Shown here: positions 1 to 7,431 of the stretch, piece after piece | Numbering within the stretch: position 1 is the stretch's first letter | Layout of the letters: each line of letters begins with the position of its first letter | Source of the DNA: Myxococcaceae bacterium | Lineage (GTDB): Bacteria; Myxococcota; Myxococcia; Myxococcales; Myxococcaceae | Direction: 5' to 3' | Length of the DNA stretch: 41,934 nucleotides | Assembly: GCA_025459425.1 (NCBI GenBank) | Contig: JALOQF010000093.1 | Location: forward strand, 1-41,934 | Made by a program: the position numbers and the translations under genes | Notes under the pieces: model-generated | Seen by the model: the letters and a program-made list of their open reading frames with translations, nothing else | Told to the model about the DNA's origin: nothing | Database searches by the model: none

Positions 1-1
1 G

Positions 2-1048
2 TCGCTCCACGTCCAGGTGTCGACGACCGCGGCCAGCGAAGGCCTCAGCGGCTTCTTCGTGCTGCTCGGGGTGGCGCTGCTGGCGCGCGGGTTCGACACC
101 GGCAGCCGCGAGGTGCTGCTGGGGGCCGGCCTCGTCCTCACGCTCGCGTCGGCGGTCCGCTACGACGTGTGGGTCTGGGTCGCGCTGTCGGCGCTCCTGG
201 TGTGGTGGAAGCAGGGCTTCGTCCGGGCCGTCGCCTTCGGTGCGGTGGCGGCGTCGTTTCCGATCGCGTGGCTCGGCGGCCACCTCGTCGACACCGGTGA
301 TGCCCTGTACCCCCTTCGCGTCATCGACGACTACCACCGTGCGTGGTTCGTTTCGGAAGCGGAGCTCTGGGGGACGGCGTATCGCCTCATCGTGCTGGGG
401 TTCTGGCCCATCACCGCGGTGGCCACGTTCACGCCCGTGGGCGCGGGGCTCGGAGCCTGGGCGATGGTGCGCGCGTGGCGAACCCCTGCGCGCTGGCTCG
501 TGCTGCTGGTGGTGGTGCCGGCGCTCTTCTTGTCGTTGCGCGGCGCGCTCCTCGGTTCGTTCGTGCCGCTCTCACGCTTCACGATGAAGGAACTCTCGGT
601 GTTCTCCCTCTTCGTGGGCGCGGGCTGCGCGGCGCTGGTCGAGCGGCGCACGGTGCTGGCGCCGGTGCTCGTCGCGATGCTGGTGACCTGGTTGCCGCTC
701 GTGGAAGCGGCGGCGCGGACGCCGTGGCGCTGGGCGAACTCGTTTCGGGCCGTGAGCGCCTTGTCGATCAACCCGGATGACCTGCGCGCGGTCGCGGCCT
801 TTCTTCGAGCCGAGGTCCGACCGGATGACGTGATCGCGATCGACGTCGATCCGACGGGCTTCGATGACCTGCAGCTGTCGTTCGAGTCGGGGCTGCCGAA
901 GGGGCAGGTTGCCCGCCGTCGGGCGCCGACGTTCGAGGCCATCGCCGCGCGGGGGCCCCGGTTCGTCGTGCACTTCGAGGGAGGCGTTCTGTCGCCCCGG
1001 GGCGTGGAGGTGTTTCGCGCGGGCCGCCTTCGGGTGTTCCGCCCGTAA
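2..1048 (+). CDS. Polytopic membrane protein, C-terminal part (possible GT39-type glycosyltransferase)
   Basis: The frame is open to the window edge, so the 5' end is missing; a GTG at 17 is in frame but is probably internal. The visible part has several hydrophobic helices (such as GFFVLLGVALLARG near the start, the WLVLLVVVPALFLSL segment and LAPVLVAMLVTWLPLV), followed by a soluble tail of about 90 residues ending FRAGRLRVFRP. A multi-helix membrane domain with a small C-terminal soluble domain is the layout of ArnT/PMT-like (GT39) lipid-linked sugar transferases, but the catalytic N-terminal loop lies outside the window, so this is an inference from shape only. It is convergent with mltG. 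Confidence 0.7.
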   Translation, partial: SLHVQVSTTAASEGLSGFFVLLGVALLARGFDTGSREVLLGAGLVLTLASAVRYDVWVWVALSALLVWWKQGFVRAVAFGAVAASFPIAWLGGHLVDTGDALYPLRVIDDYHRAWFVSEAELWGTAYRLIVLGFWPITAVATFTPVGAGLGAWAMVRAWRTPARWLVLLVVVPALFLSLRGALLGSFVPLSRFTMKELSVFSLFVGAGCAALVERRTVLAPVLVAMLVTWLPLVEAAARTPWRWANSFRAVSALSINPDDLRAVAAFLRAEVRPDDVIAIDVDPTGFDDLQLSFESGLPKGQVARRRAPTFEAIAARGPRFVVHFEGGVLSPRGVEVFRAGRLRVFRP

Positions 1049-1099
1049 GGGGTGCCTCTGGCGCAGCCACAAGCGTGGAGCGCGAACCCGGATGAGCCT

Positions 1100-1112
1100 C
1101 GAGCGAAGCTCG
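1100..1112. terminator. Small hairpin between convergent genes (weak terminator candidate)
   Basis: CGAGC-gaa-GCTCG is a perfect 5-bp stem with a 3-nt loop, lying in the 175-bp gap between the convergent membrane-protein gene and mltG. No T-run follows on either strand, so it is not a classical intrinsic terminator. Its position is the only reason to suggest that role. Confidence 0.25.
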
Positions 1113-1223
1113 TCGGTCGTCGGCCAGAGACCCTTCCACGCGGGCTCTCACCGGAGGCGTCGACGGTTTGCGCGCCCCGGGTCGGTCGCCGCAGCAACGA
1201 GCTCGACGCCCTGCCCGCCGTGA

Positions 1224-2258
1224 CTACTTCTTGCGGAAGTACTCACGCTGCCACTTCTCGACCTGCGCCTCGTGGCAGGCGTAGTCGGGGCAGAAGACGT
1301 GCGTGCCGTCGTTCTTCGAGACGAAGAAGAAGTCGGTGCAATCGAGCGGGTTGAGCGCTGCCTGAATCGCGGCGCCGCCGGGGCTCGCGATGGGGCCCGG
1401 TGGCAGCCCCTTGACCTTGTACGTGTTGTACGGGTGCGGCGTGAGCAGGTCGTCCTTCGTGATGTTCTTCGAGTACGTGCCGGTCCGGAGCATCTTGGCG
1501 TAGATGACCGTTGGATCGGTCTCGAGCTTGCCACCCTGCTTGAGGCGGTTGTGGAACACACACGAGATGCGCGGTCGCTCTTCGACGGCGCCGGTCTCTT
1601 TCTCGACGATGGACGCGAGGGTGACGGTCTGGAGGACGTCGAGCGTCACGCCGCTCTTCCGCGTGGCCTTCTTCACGGTGTCGAGCGTGCTGTCGATCAT
1701 CTTGCGGAGCACCTGCTCTTCCGTGGCTCCCTTCGGGAAGGTGTACGTGTCGGGAAAGAGGAAGCCCTCGATGCGGTCGGCTGGAACGCCGGCGCGCTTG
1801 AGGAACGAGGCGTCGGTGGCGAGTGCCTTGAGCTTGTCGAGCCCGAGCGCGAGGTCTGACTGGGCGACGATGGGCAGAATCTCGTCCCAGCGGAGGCCCT
1901 CGGGCACCGTGAACCGGTAGACCTTGACGTCGCCGCGCACGAGCTTGTCGATGGCCTGGGGCGGGGTCAGCGGGCCCACGAACTCGTACTCACCCGCCTT
2001 GAGCTTCGGGCCCAGCTTCTCGCGGCGCAGCCAGTTGTAGAGCAGGTCTTCGTCGCTCACGACGCCGGCCTTCGCCAGGCGAGTGGCGACGCCGCGCGGG
2101 TTCGTGCCGGGTGGGATCTCGACGACGATCGGCGCGGTGTTCCCGACGGAGGTGGCCGCGAACGTCGTGATGCGCTGCTCGAAGAAGTACCAGGCACCGG
2201 CCGCGCCGACGGCTCCGAGGACGAGAACGACGACCAGCCCGATGACGACCTTCTTCAC
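1224..2258 (-). CDS. mltG: Endolytic murein transglycosylase MltG (YceG-like)
   Basis: MltG cleaves nascent peptidoglycan glycan strands in the inner membrane and is thought to set chain release during elongation. The 344-residue product has one N-terminal membrane anchor (about residues 4-25), a LysM-like segment, and the YceG catalytic domain. The family signature is clear: SIVEKETG around residues 216-223 with the catalytic glutamate, then VFHNRLKQGGKLETDPTVIYA and the PLPPGPI-type loop (KGLPPGPIASPG). The length is normal. The start is GTG, overlapping the ruvX stop as GTGA, so the two genes are translationally coupled; this pairing is common in bacteria. The C-terminus has three cysteines (CTDFFFV, CPDYAC), which is slightly unusual for a periplasmic protein. 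Confidence 0.96.
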   Translation of the reverse strand: MKKVVIGLVVVLVLGAVGAAGAWYFFEQRITTFAATSVGNTAPIVVEIPPGTNPRGVATRLAKAGVVSDEDLLYNWLRREKLGPKLKAGEYEFVGPLTPPQAIDKLVRGDVKVYRFTVPEGLRWDEILPIVAQSDLALGLDKLKALATDASFLKRAGVPADRIEGFLFPDTYTFPKGATEEQVLRKMIDSTLDTVKKATRKSGVTLDVLQTVTLASIVEKETGAVEERPRISCVFHNRLKQGGKLETDPTVIYAKMLRTGTYSKNITKDDLLTPHPYNTYKVKGLPPGPIASPGGAAIQAALNPLDCTDFFFVSKNDGTHVFCPDYACHEAQVEKWQREYFRKK

Positions 2259-2680
2259 GCGGTGGAGCTCCTGGGCTGCGCGTCGAGCCAGCCCTGCAAG
2301 ATGATCGAAGCGGCGACCTGATCGATGACCTGGCGGCGCTTCTGGCGCGAGACATCGGCCTCGAGCAGCGCGCGCTCGGCGGCCACGGTGGTGAGGCGCT
2401 CGTCCTGGTAGATGATGGGCAGGCCCGAGGCGGCGCCGAGCGCGTCACCGAACGTGCGCGTGGCGACGGCGCGCGGCCCCTCGGAGCCGTCCATGTTGAG
2501 GGGCAGCCCGATGACGAACCGGTCGACGCCACGCTCGTTCGCGATCGCGAGCAGCTCGGCGAGGTCCTTCTTGAGGCTCGAGCGGCGGACGACGGTGATG
2601 GGCTGCGCGGTGAACCCGAGCTCGTCGGCCACCGCCACGCCCACCGTCTTCGTCCCGACATCGAGGCCCATCGCGCGCAC
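2255..2680 (-). CDS. ruvX: Putative pre-16S rRNA nuclease / Holliday junction resolvase-like RuvX (YqgF)
   Basis: YqgF/RuvX has an RNase H-like fold and is implicated in 16S rRNA 5'-end maturation. The 141-residue product has the N-terminal acidic motif LDVGTKTVGVAVAD (about residues 5-18), the conserved IGLPLNMDGSEG loop, the YQDERLTTVAAE motif with its catalytic acidic residue, and the C-terminal RRQVIDQVAASIILQGWLD helix, all in the family order. GTG at 2680 is preferred because it gives the usual MRxxGLDxG beginning; an ATG lies three codons later. The 3' end overlaps the mltG start by 4 bp (GTGA), so both sit on one transcript. Confidence 0.95.
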   Translation of the reverse strand: MRAMGLDVGTKTVGVAVADELGFTAQPITVVRRSSLKKDLAELLAIANERGVDRFVIGLPLNMDGSEGPRAVATRTFGDALGAASGLPIIYQDERLTTVAAERALLEADVSRQKRRQVIDQVAASIILQGWLDAQPRSSTA

Positions 2681-3230
2681 GCGAAGCGCACCCTACCGCG
2701 AGCGAAGCGCGCTCCATGGAATTTCGGGCAGCCTGGTGCGGCCGTGCACCCACGCGGCTCCGTGGAGGCGGAGCACCGACAGTCGTCGCCTCGGCGTCTT
2801 CCTGGCGAGGTGGAACTGAAGATCGGCCTTGAGGCCCCACGTCGACCCGCTGCGCGACTTGCTTTCGTCGTGAACCGACGTCGACGGTGAGCTGATGCGC
2901 CCGTCACGAACCGCGTCGTTGCCCCTGGGGGCCGTGACTGTCGGCGATCGGTGACGCACGGGTGGATGATGGGTCGGTCGATGGCACCTGCTCAACCAAC
3001 GCCGTGGGGAGCCGAGAAGAAGCAGGGCACCGGCATGAGGCCTGCGGCGCTCGTGAGCGTACGCCCGCGACGGCCGGAGGAGGACGTCCGGGAGCGGTCG
3101 TCGCGCGAGCCCTGACTGCTTCTCTTGGGAAGGTCGACGATGGGTGGAAGCGCCCTCGGGACCGTCGCACGAGCTGTGGTCCCTGGCGAACCTCCCGTTG
3201 TGGCGACGTTCTGCTCTGGGCGAGGCGCGC
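2681..3230. other. 550-bp stretch without a convincing gene
   Basis: No frame here has a plausible start, codon bias and recognisable protein together. A minus-strand frame ending at 2693 contains a short stretch with coding-like composition (KADLQFHLARKTP, then SVLRLHGAAWVHG), but its upstream part is Arg/Ser/Pro/His-rich non-coding-like sequence and there is no nearby start codon. It could be the 3' remnant of a decayed gene. The promoter of ruvX-mltG should lie at the low-coordinate end. Confidence 0.5.
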
Positions 3231-4412
3231 TCAGCGGAGCGCCGTGGCGAGGAGCCCCGCCTCGGCCGCAATCTCGTTGCCCGCGACCCCGAGTCGCGCG
3301 GCGGTGGCGGCGAACTGCCGGGCCAGCGTCTTCTGGCCGGCCTTGAGGTGGGCGAGCGCGAGGTTGAGCTGAACGGTGGCCGAGGCGCGACCGGACTCGA
3401 CCTCGAGCAGGCCGGTGGCCTCCTTCACGTCGCGTGGTGTGCCTGCTTCGAGCAGCAGGACGGCGAGGTTGTTCCGCGGAGCCCACTCGGTCGGCGCCTG
3501 CTCGACGGCACGCCTGTAGAACGAGATGGCCTTCTCCTTCTGCTTCACGGCCTCGAAGACGATGCCGAGCTGATGAAGCGCCTTCCAGCTCCTGGGGTCG
3601 AGCGCGAGTGCCTTCTCGGCGGCCGCGCGCGCCTCGTCGAGATGGAGGCGCGCGGTTTCGATCACCGCGAGGGAGAGAAGAAACTCGGCGCAGTCCGGCT
3701 GGCGACGAACGGCTTCCCGTGCGTGCTTGAGGGCCGTGGCGAGGTCCTTCCGCTGCATCGCGAGCGCGCCGCGCTTGGACTCGAAGAGCCCCTGGCTGGG
3801 GAACACCTTCGAGCCGGCCTCGAGGACCTCGTCGGCCAGGCTGTGTTCTCCGGCCGTGACGAGCAGATCCGCGAGTTCGGTGACGAAGAACGGGTTGGCG
3901 ACGTTCTGTTCGATGCAGCGCAGGTAGGTGTTGGCCGCGCGTCGGGCGTGGCCAAGCTTCGCGAGGGTCTGGGCCCAGGCGGCGAGCACGGCGACGTTGT
4001 CGGGCGCGAGCTCGGCCGCGCGCTCGAAGGCGATGGCCGCTTCGACGAGACGGGCCTTCTTGAGCATCAGGCGGGCCTGGTTGAACCACGCCGGCATGAG
4101 GCCCGGAGCGAACCGGGTGGCCTGCTCGAAGTGCAGCAGCGCGGCGTCGTGCTGACCTTTCGCCTCGTGCACGAGGCCCAGCAGCATGCGCGCATAGCCA
4201 TGCTTGGGCGCACGAACGATGACCCCGTCGAGAATGGCGCGGGCGTCATCGAGCTTCTCGAGGTGCAACGCGAGCCGACCCATCATGACGTCTGGCTCGA
4301 TCGATGCTGGCTCCAGTTCTTTCGCGTGCTTGATGATGAGCGCTGCACGGTCGAAGTCGCTCTGCAGGAGGTACGTCTCAGCCTGGGTCATCAGCGCAGT
4401 CATGGCATCCAT
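3231..4412 (-). CDS. TPR repeat protein, partner of the upstream Ala/Gly-rich protein
   Basis: About 393 residues, almost entirely tetratricopeptide repeats: TPR-like helix pairs run from near the N-terminus (LLQSDFDRAALIIKHAKELEP) to the C-terminus (VQLNLALAHLKAGQKTLARQ), with the usual W/LGYAF and P spacing. There is no signal peptide or membrane segment, so it is cytoplasmic. The frame extends to a GTG at 4442 that overlaps the previous stop, but AAAGGA 9 nt upstream of ATG 4412 argues for the ATG. The gap to the upstream gene is then 26 bp, which makes this the second gene of a sigma-54-type operon. By context it may be a chaperone or sorting platform for the upstream product. It is longer than a classic secretion chaperone, and TPR proteins have many roles. 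Confidence 0.85.
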   Translation of the reverse strand: MDAMTALMTQAETYLLQSDFDRAALIIKHAKELEPASIEPDVMMGRLALHLEKLDDARAILDGVIVRAPKHGYARMLLGLVHEAKGQHDAALLHFEQATRFAPGLMPAWFNQARLMLKKARLVEAAIAFERAAELAPDNVAVLAAWAQTLAKLGHARRAANTYLRCIEQNVANPFFVTELADLLVTAGEHSLADEVLEAGSKVFPSQGLFESKRGALAMQRKDLATALKHAREAVRRQPDCAEFLLSLAVIETARLHLDEARAAAEKALALDPRSWKALHQLGIVFEAVKQKEKAISFYRRAVEQAPTEWAPRNNLAVLLLEAGTPRDVKEATGLLEVESGRASATVQLNLALAHLKAGQKTLARQFAATAARLGVAGNEIAAEAGLLATALR

Positions 4413-4438
4413 GGTCGTCAGTCCTTTCAGAGCGGAGT

Positions 4439-5908
4439 TCACGTGAGCACCGAGCGGCCTGCGCGGCTGCCGAGCTTCGAGATGTCATTCTTGATGTTCT
4501 TTTCCATCCGGCGGCTGTCGGCTTCCTGAATCGCGTCACGTTCGCGCTGATCCTTCCCCTCGAGAGCCGGGTCGTCTCGTTTCGTGCGAGACGTGGTTTC
4601 CTCCACGTCCTTGCCGTTGCCCCCCAGGAAGTCGTGCGAGGCGTACTTCTCGAGCTTCTTTGCCACGAACGGCGTGGCGGCCTTGACGAAGCTGGCCACG
4701 CCAGCAGCTGCAGCCTGTCCGGCACTGCCAGGAGGCGCATCCATGGCGACCTGCTGGAAGATTCCGGCGACCAAGCCACCCAGGGCGTTGAAGTCGATCG
4801 AGAGGTTGAAGTTCGCGCCGAGTCCCACGGCCGCAGCGATGCCCGCGAAGCCCTTCACGTTGAGCTTCCCGTCCTTGAATGAGAAGTCCCAGCCGTACTC
4901 GACACCGGCTCCGGCGCGGGCGTCGATACCTACGTCCAGCTTGAAGGGGCCCGTCCCGATGGTGGCGCTGGCTCCGGCCCTCGCGCCAGCGAAAGCACGG
5001 GCACCCGCCTTCCCGACGATTTCAGGCGGCGCGAACGTCGCGGTGGCTTCGATGTCAGCGCTGGCGCCCGTTCCTGCCACGGCGTACGCGCCGGCGTTGG
5101 CACCTGCGGTCCACTCGTAGTCGCCAAGCTTCACGATGGGAGCGGACTCCGCACACACCCGCGCATTGGCGCCGGCCTCAGCGCCCGCAGCAGCCGCCGC
5201 CTTCGTTGTCAGTCCCGACTGGTTGACTGTGGCCGAGCCTTCGGCAGTCCCGTACACCGTGGCGTAGGCGTTGGCCTCTCCGCTCACCGACCCCGCGGAC
5301 CCGTGCAGCTCTCCCCGCGCACTCGCTTCGGCGCGCAGCTCGGCGGCTGCTTTGCCTTTGGCCGTGACACCATCCGGACCGACCGTGACGCTGCCATCGG
5401 CACGAGCGCCTGCGCTGAGGCGAGCCTTCAGACTGCCACTTCCTCCGTTCTTCTCGTCACCGAAGCTGCCGCTGAGTTCACGCTCAAGTTCGACCTCTTC
5501 TTTGACCGACCCGCTGAGAAGCTCGAGCTCATTGCCTTTCATCTTCGGCTGAAAGGCGTTCGGTGCAGCGGGGGCACCGGGCGGCTGCCCTTGCGCGCCC
5601 TGGGGCGGGGGTTGCGCCGTGCCAGCGAATTGGGCGACCTTTCCAAAGGCTTGCGCCAGGAGGATGAATGGGCCGACGAAAGGAATGAGGCCTAAAAGAA
5701 GCTTGGGCGCCTCCGAGCCAAGGGCCTGCGGAAGAGAAGGTGCGCCAGGCGCGCTCAGGACTGCCTGAGCGGCGTGGACCATGAGCTGGTGAGACTGAGC
5801 GGAGTCGATGGTTGCGGGGCGCGCACGGTCGGGAACGGCCGAGGGCTCGACGGGCTGAGAGGCGTAGCGGGTAGAGGCGGGAGGCGGACTGCCGATCGTG
5901 TTGCTCAT
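4439..5908 (-). CDS. Ala/Gly-rich repetitive putative exported/translocator-like protein
   Basis: 489 residues, unrecognised family. Residues 1-60 are Ser/Pro/Ala-rich and disordered with no Sec signal. A strongly hydrophobic segment lies at about 70-88 (LLLGLIPFVGPFILLAQAF), then a Pro/Gln linker, an acidic Glu-rich segment (about 126-150), and about 210 residues of alternating small residues (repeated ASA, GAEAGANA, YATVYGTAEG types) that look like a beta-strand-rich array. A second hydrophobic patch (FNALGGLVAGIFQQVA) and a charged helical tail rich in Lys/Arg/Asp follow. ATG 5908 has AAGGAG 5 nt upstream (positions 5914-5919), and a -24/-12 promoter lies just before it. A hydrophobic hairpin plus a TPR partner resembles type III translocators (YopB/SctE-like); a pore-forming or toxin-like protein is the alternative. 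Codon GC is lower than in neighbouring genes. Confidence 0.8.
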   Translation of the reverse strand: MSNTIGSPPPASTRYASQPVEPSAVPDRARPATIDSAQSHQLMVHAAQAVLSAPGAPSLPQALGSEAPKLLLGLIPFVGPFILLAQAFGKVAQFAGTAQPPPQGAQGQPPGAPAAPNAFQPKMKGNELELLSGSVKEEVELERELSGSFGDEKNGGSGSLKARLSAGARADGSVTVGPDGVTAKGKAAAELRAEASARGELHGSAGSVSGEANAYATVYGTAEGSATVNQSGLTTKAAAAAGAEAGANARVCAESAPIVKLGDYEWTAGANAGAYAVAGTGASADIEATATFAPPEIVGKAGARAFAGARAGASATIGTGPFKLDVGIDARAGAGVEYGWDFSFKDGKLNVKGFAGIAAAVGLGANFNLSIDFNALGGLVAGIFQQVAMDAPPGSAGQAAAAGVASFVKAATPFVAKKLEKYASHDFLGGNGKDVEETTSRTKRDDPALEGKDQRERDAIQEADSRRMEKNIKNDISKLGSRAGRSVLT

Positions 5909-5941
5909 TGTGGCTCCTTGGACGAGGGGTAGGGCCGCTAG

Positions 5942-5957
5942 AGCGAGGTCAGTGCCA
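5942..5957 (-). promoter_or_regulatory. Sigma-54 (-24/-12) promoter for the Ala/Gly-rich protein operon
   Basis: On the minus strand the sequence reads TGGCAC-TGACC-TCGCT, matching the TGGCAC-N5-TTGCW consensus with one mismatch and with exact GG-N10-GC spacing. The predicted transcription start is near 5931, leaving a leader of about 23 nt that contains the AAGGAG ribosome-binding site before ATG 5908. Confidence 0.65.
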
Positions 5958-6023
5958 GTTGTTGTTGGCCAATAAGATCAAGCCCTTGGTGCGGCCCTGC
6001 AAGGCTAAGTCTCCGGCTCCAGA

Positions 6024-6040
6024 CGGCCGACAACCGGCCG
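6024..6040. promoter_or_regulatory. Double CGGCCG element, candidate activator (enhancer-binding protein) site
   Basis: Two identical self-palindromic hexamers, CGGCCG, are separated by ACAAC, an 11-bp repeat (one helical turn). Near-symmetric flanks (gac on the left, gtc on the right after a 1-nt offset) extend the dyad. The centre lies about 100 bp upstream of the predicted minus-strand start and about 91 bp upstream of the plus-strand start, the usual distance for an activator of sigma-54 promoters. Confidence 0.5.
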
Positions 6041-6096
6041 CGTCTCTGTTTGCGGACCTTGACTCAGAAACCGTTGAGATCAGTTGCAGCGCCGAT

Positions 6097-6112
6097 TGGC
6101 AGGCGGTCTGCA
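6097..6112 (+). promoter_or_regulatory. Sigma-54 (-24/-12) promoter for the EF-hand-repeat protein
   Basis: TGGCAG-GCGGT-CTGCA matches TGGCAC-N5-TTGCW with two mismatches and exact GG-N10-GC spacing (GG at 6098-6099, GC at 6110-6111). The predicted start is near 6123, giving a leader of about 39 nt with AAGGA at 6150-6154 before ATG 6162. It mirrors the promoter on the other strand. Confidence 0.6.
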
Positions 6113-6161
6113 CGGGGCCCCGTCACCCGGCACTCTCGCCGCTGCCCACAAGGAACTCCCA

Positions 6162-7418
6162 ATGAGCAAGATTCAACCGAACACCACGCCGACTGGAATG
6201 AGCAATGTCACAGGTCAGGGCCCCGATGAGATCAAGGCTCTTCGACCGCTGAAGAGCGTTGGCCTCGACCAGAATGTCCAAGAGCGTCTTCTCATGAGCC
6301 CGCGCCTGAAAGACGAACGCTTCGCTGCGTCGCTGTACTTGAACGTCGCCGCCGAGACCGGTCACGGCGCTTCGAACTCGGCAGCCGCGACCCAGGAGAT
6401 GAACAAGAACCTCAATTCGCTGTTCAGCTCACCGGCGGCCAGCGACGGTGTTCTTTCCTGGAGTGAAGTGGTTGACATGGCGACTCGCCAGGGTGACCCC
6501 GCTGCGAAGTGGCTGATGGATAATCGAGCCTTCTTCAACGAACTGCCGACCAAGGCTGGGAAGCATGGGGCGGTTGGTCTTGATGTCGCGTCTATCCAGA
6601 AGCGGCTCTCCGAGGGAACCGTTACACCACCCGCGACGAAACGAGCCGAAGGCGGTGGGCAGGACGCCGCGCCTGTCAAGGACCCTCGCCAGGAAGCGCT
6701 CGATACGAACGCTCAGATCGAGCGAGAGAACAAGGAACTCGACAAGCAGATCAAGGAGAAGACGGACATCAAGGAGGCCCTCCTGAAGGTGACGACTCAT
6801 GGTCTGGCGGGTGACTCCTATCTTTCGAAGCAGGAGCTGCTGGACCTGCTTCAGTCGACCGACGATGGACAGCGCAAGGCGGCGGAGATCCTCCTCAAGA
6901 ACTGGGACAGGCTTCCCGTTCCAAAGTACCGCGACTGGGGCGGTGGCATGAATGCCAACGAGATGCGCGCGGCTGCGATGACCATCGCTGGCGAGGTCGA
7001 CGCGCTCACCGCTCGAAAGCGTGAACCCGTGCCCGTGCCGGGACCTCAGAGTTCCTCAGCGCCTTCCGTGGGGCAGCCCAACCCGGGTGGCAATGCGGCT
7101 CCCCCGACAGGCCCCGGAGGGTCCTCGCCACCCGTGGCGGACCTCCCGCCGACGCAAGTGCCTCACAAAGAGATCAGCGGAACTGGTCCCGAGCGTCTGG
7201 GTCAGGTTTGTGACAATTTGTCCGCGCAGATCGATGCGCTCATCAAGGAAGCAGAAATGCACCCCGAGAAGGCGCAGTCGATCATGGCAAAGGTCACGAA
7301 GTTGACCAATCAGATGCAGATGCTGAGTAATCTTATGAATCAAATCTTCACAATGCAGTCGAATCTCTCCAAGCTCTTTAGTGAGATGTCGATGACGTCG
7401 ATCCGCAACATGCGCTGA
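6162..7418 (+). CDS. Putative exported protein with two EF-hand-like repeats and helical C-terminus (HrpF/NopX-like?)
   Basis: 418 residues. ATG 6162 is chosen because AAGGA sits 7 nt upstream and the sigma-54 promoter fits; in-frame codons upstream of it look non-coding. The N-terminus is Thr/Ser/Pro/Asn-rich without a Sec signal. Two imperfect repeats are visible, at about 95-125 (DGVLSWSEVVDMATRQGD, then AAKWLMDN) and 218-250 (DSYLSKQELLDLLQSTDDGQ, then KAAEILLKNWDRL), each followed by a second Gly/Asp-containing segment. This pattern of calcium-loop-like segments followed by a helix recalls HrpF/NopX translocators (family knowledge, not a search result). Coiled coils are predicted at about 175-210 and 345-410; the last 45 residues are rich in Met, Gln, Asn and Leu. 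A Pro-rich linker spans about 289-335. GC is visibly lower than in neighbours. A TPR chaperone-like gene follows after 13 bp. Confidence 0.85.
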   Translation: MSKIQPNTTPTGMSNVTGQGPDEIKALRPLKSVGLDQNVQERLLMSPRLKDERFAASLYLNVAAETGHGASNSAAATQEMNKNLNSLFSSPAASDGVLSWSEVVDMATRQGDPAAKWLMDNRAFFNELPTKAGKHGAVGLDVASIQKRLSEGTVTPPATKRAEGGGQDAAPVKDPRQEALDTNAQIERENKELDKQIKEKTDIKEALLKVTTHGLAGDSYLSKQELLDLLQSTDDGQRKAAEILLKNWDRLPVPKYRDWGGGMNANEMRAAAMTIAGEVDALTARKREPVPVPGPQSSSAPSVGQPNPGGNAAPPTGPGGSSPPVADLPPTQVPHKEISGTGPERLGQVCDNLSAQIDALIKEAEMHPEKAQSIMAKVTKLTNQMQMLSNLMNQIFTMQSNLSKLFSEMSMTSIRNMR

Positions 7419-7431
7419 CCCGAGGCCCACC

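Noticed and set aside
2693-3271. A 192-codon minus-strand frame upstream of ruvX.
   Set aside because: Mostly Arg/Ser/Pro/His-rich with no plausible start near its only protein-like stretch; kept only as a possible decayed remnant.
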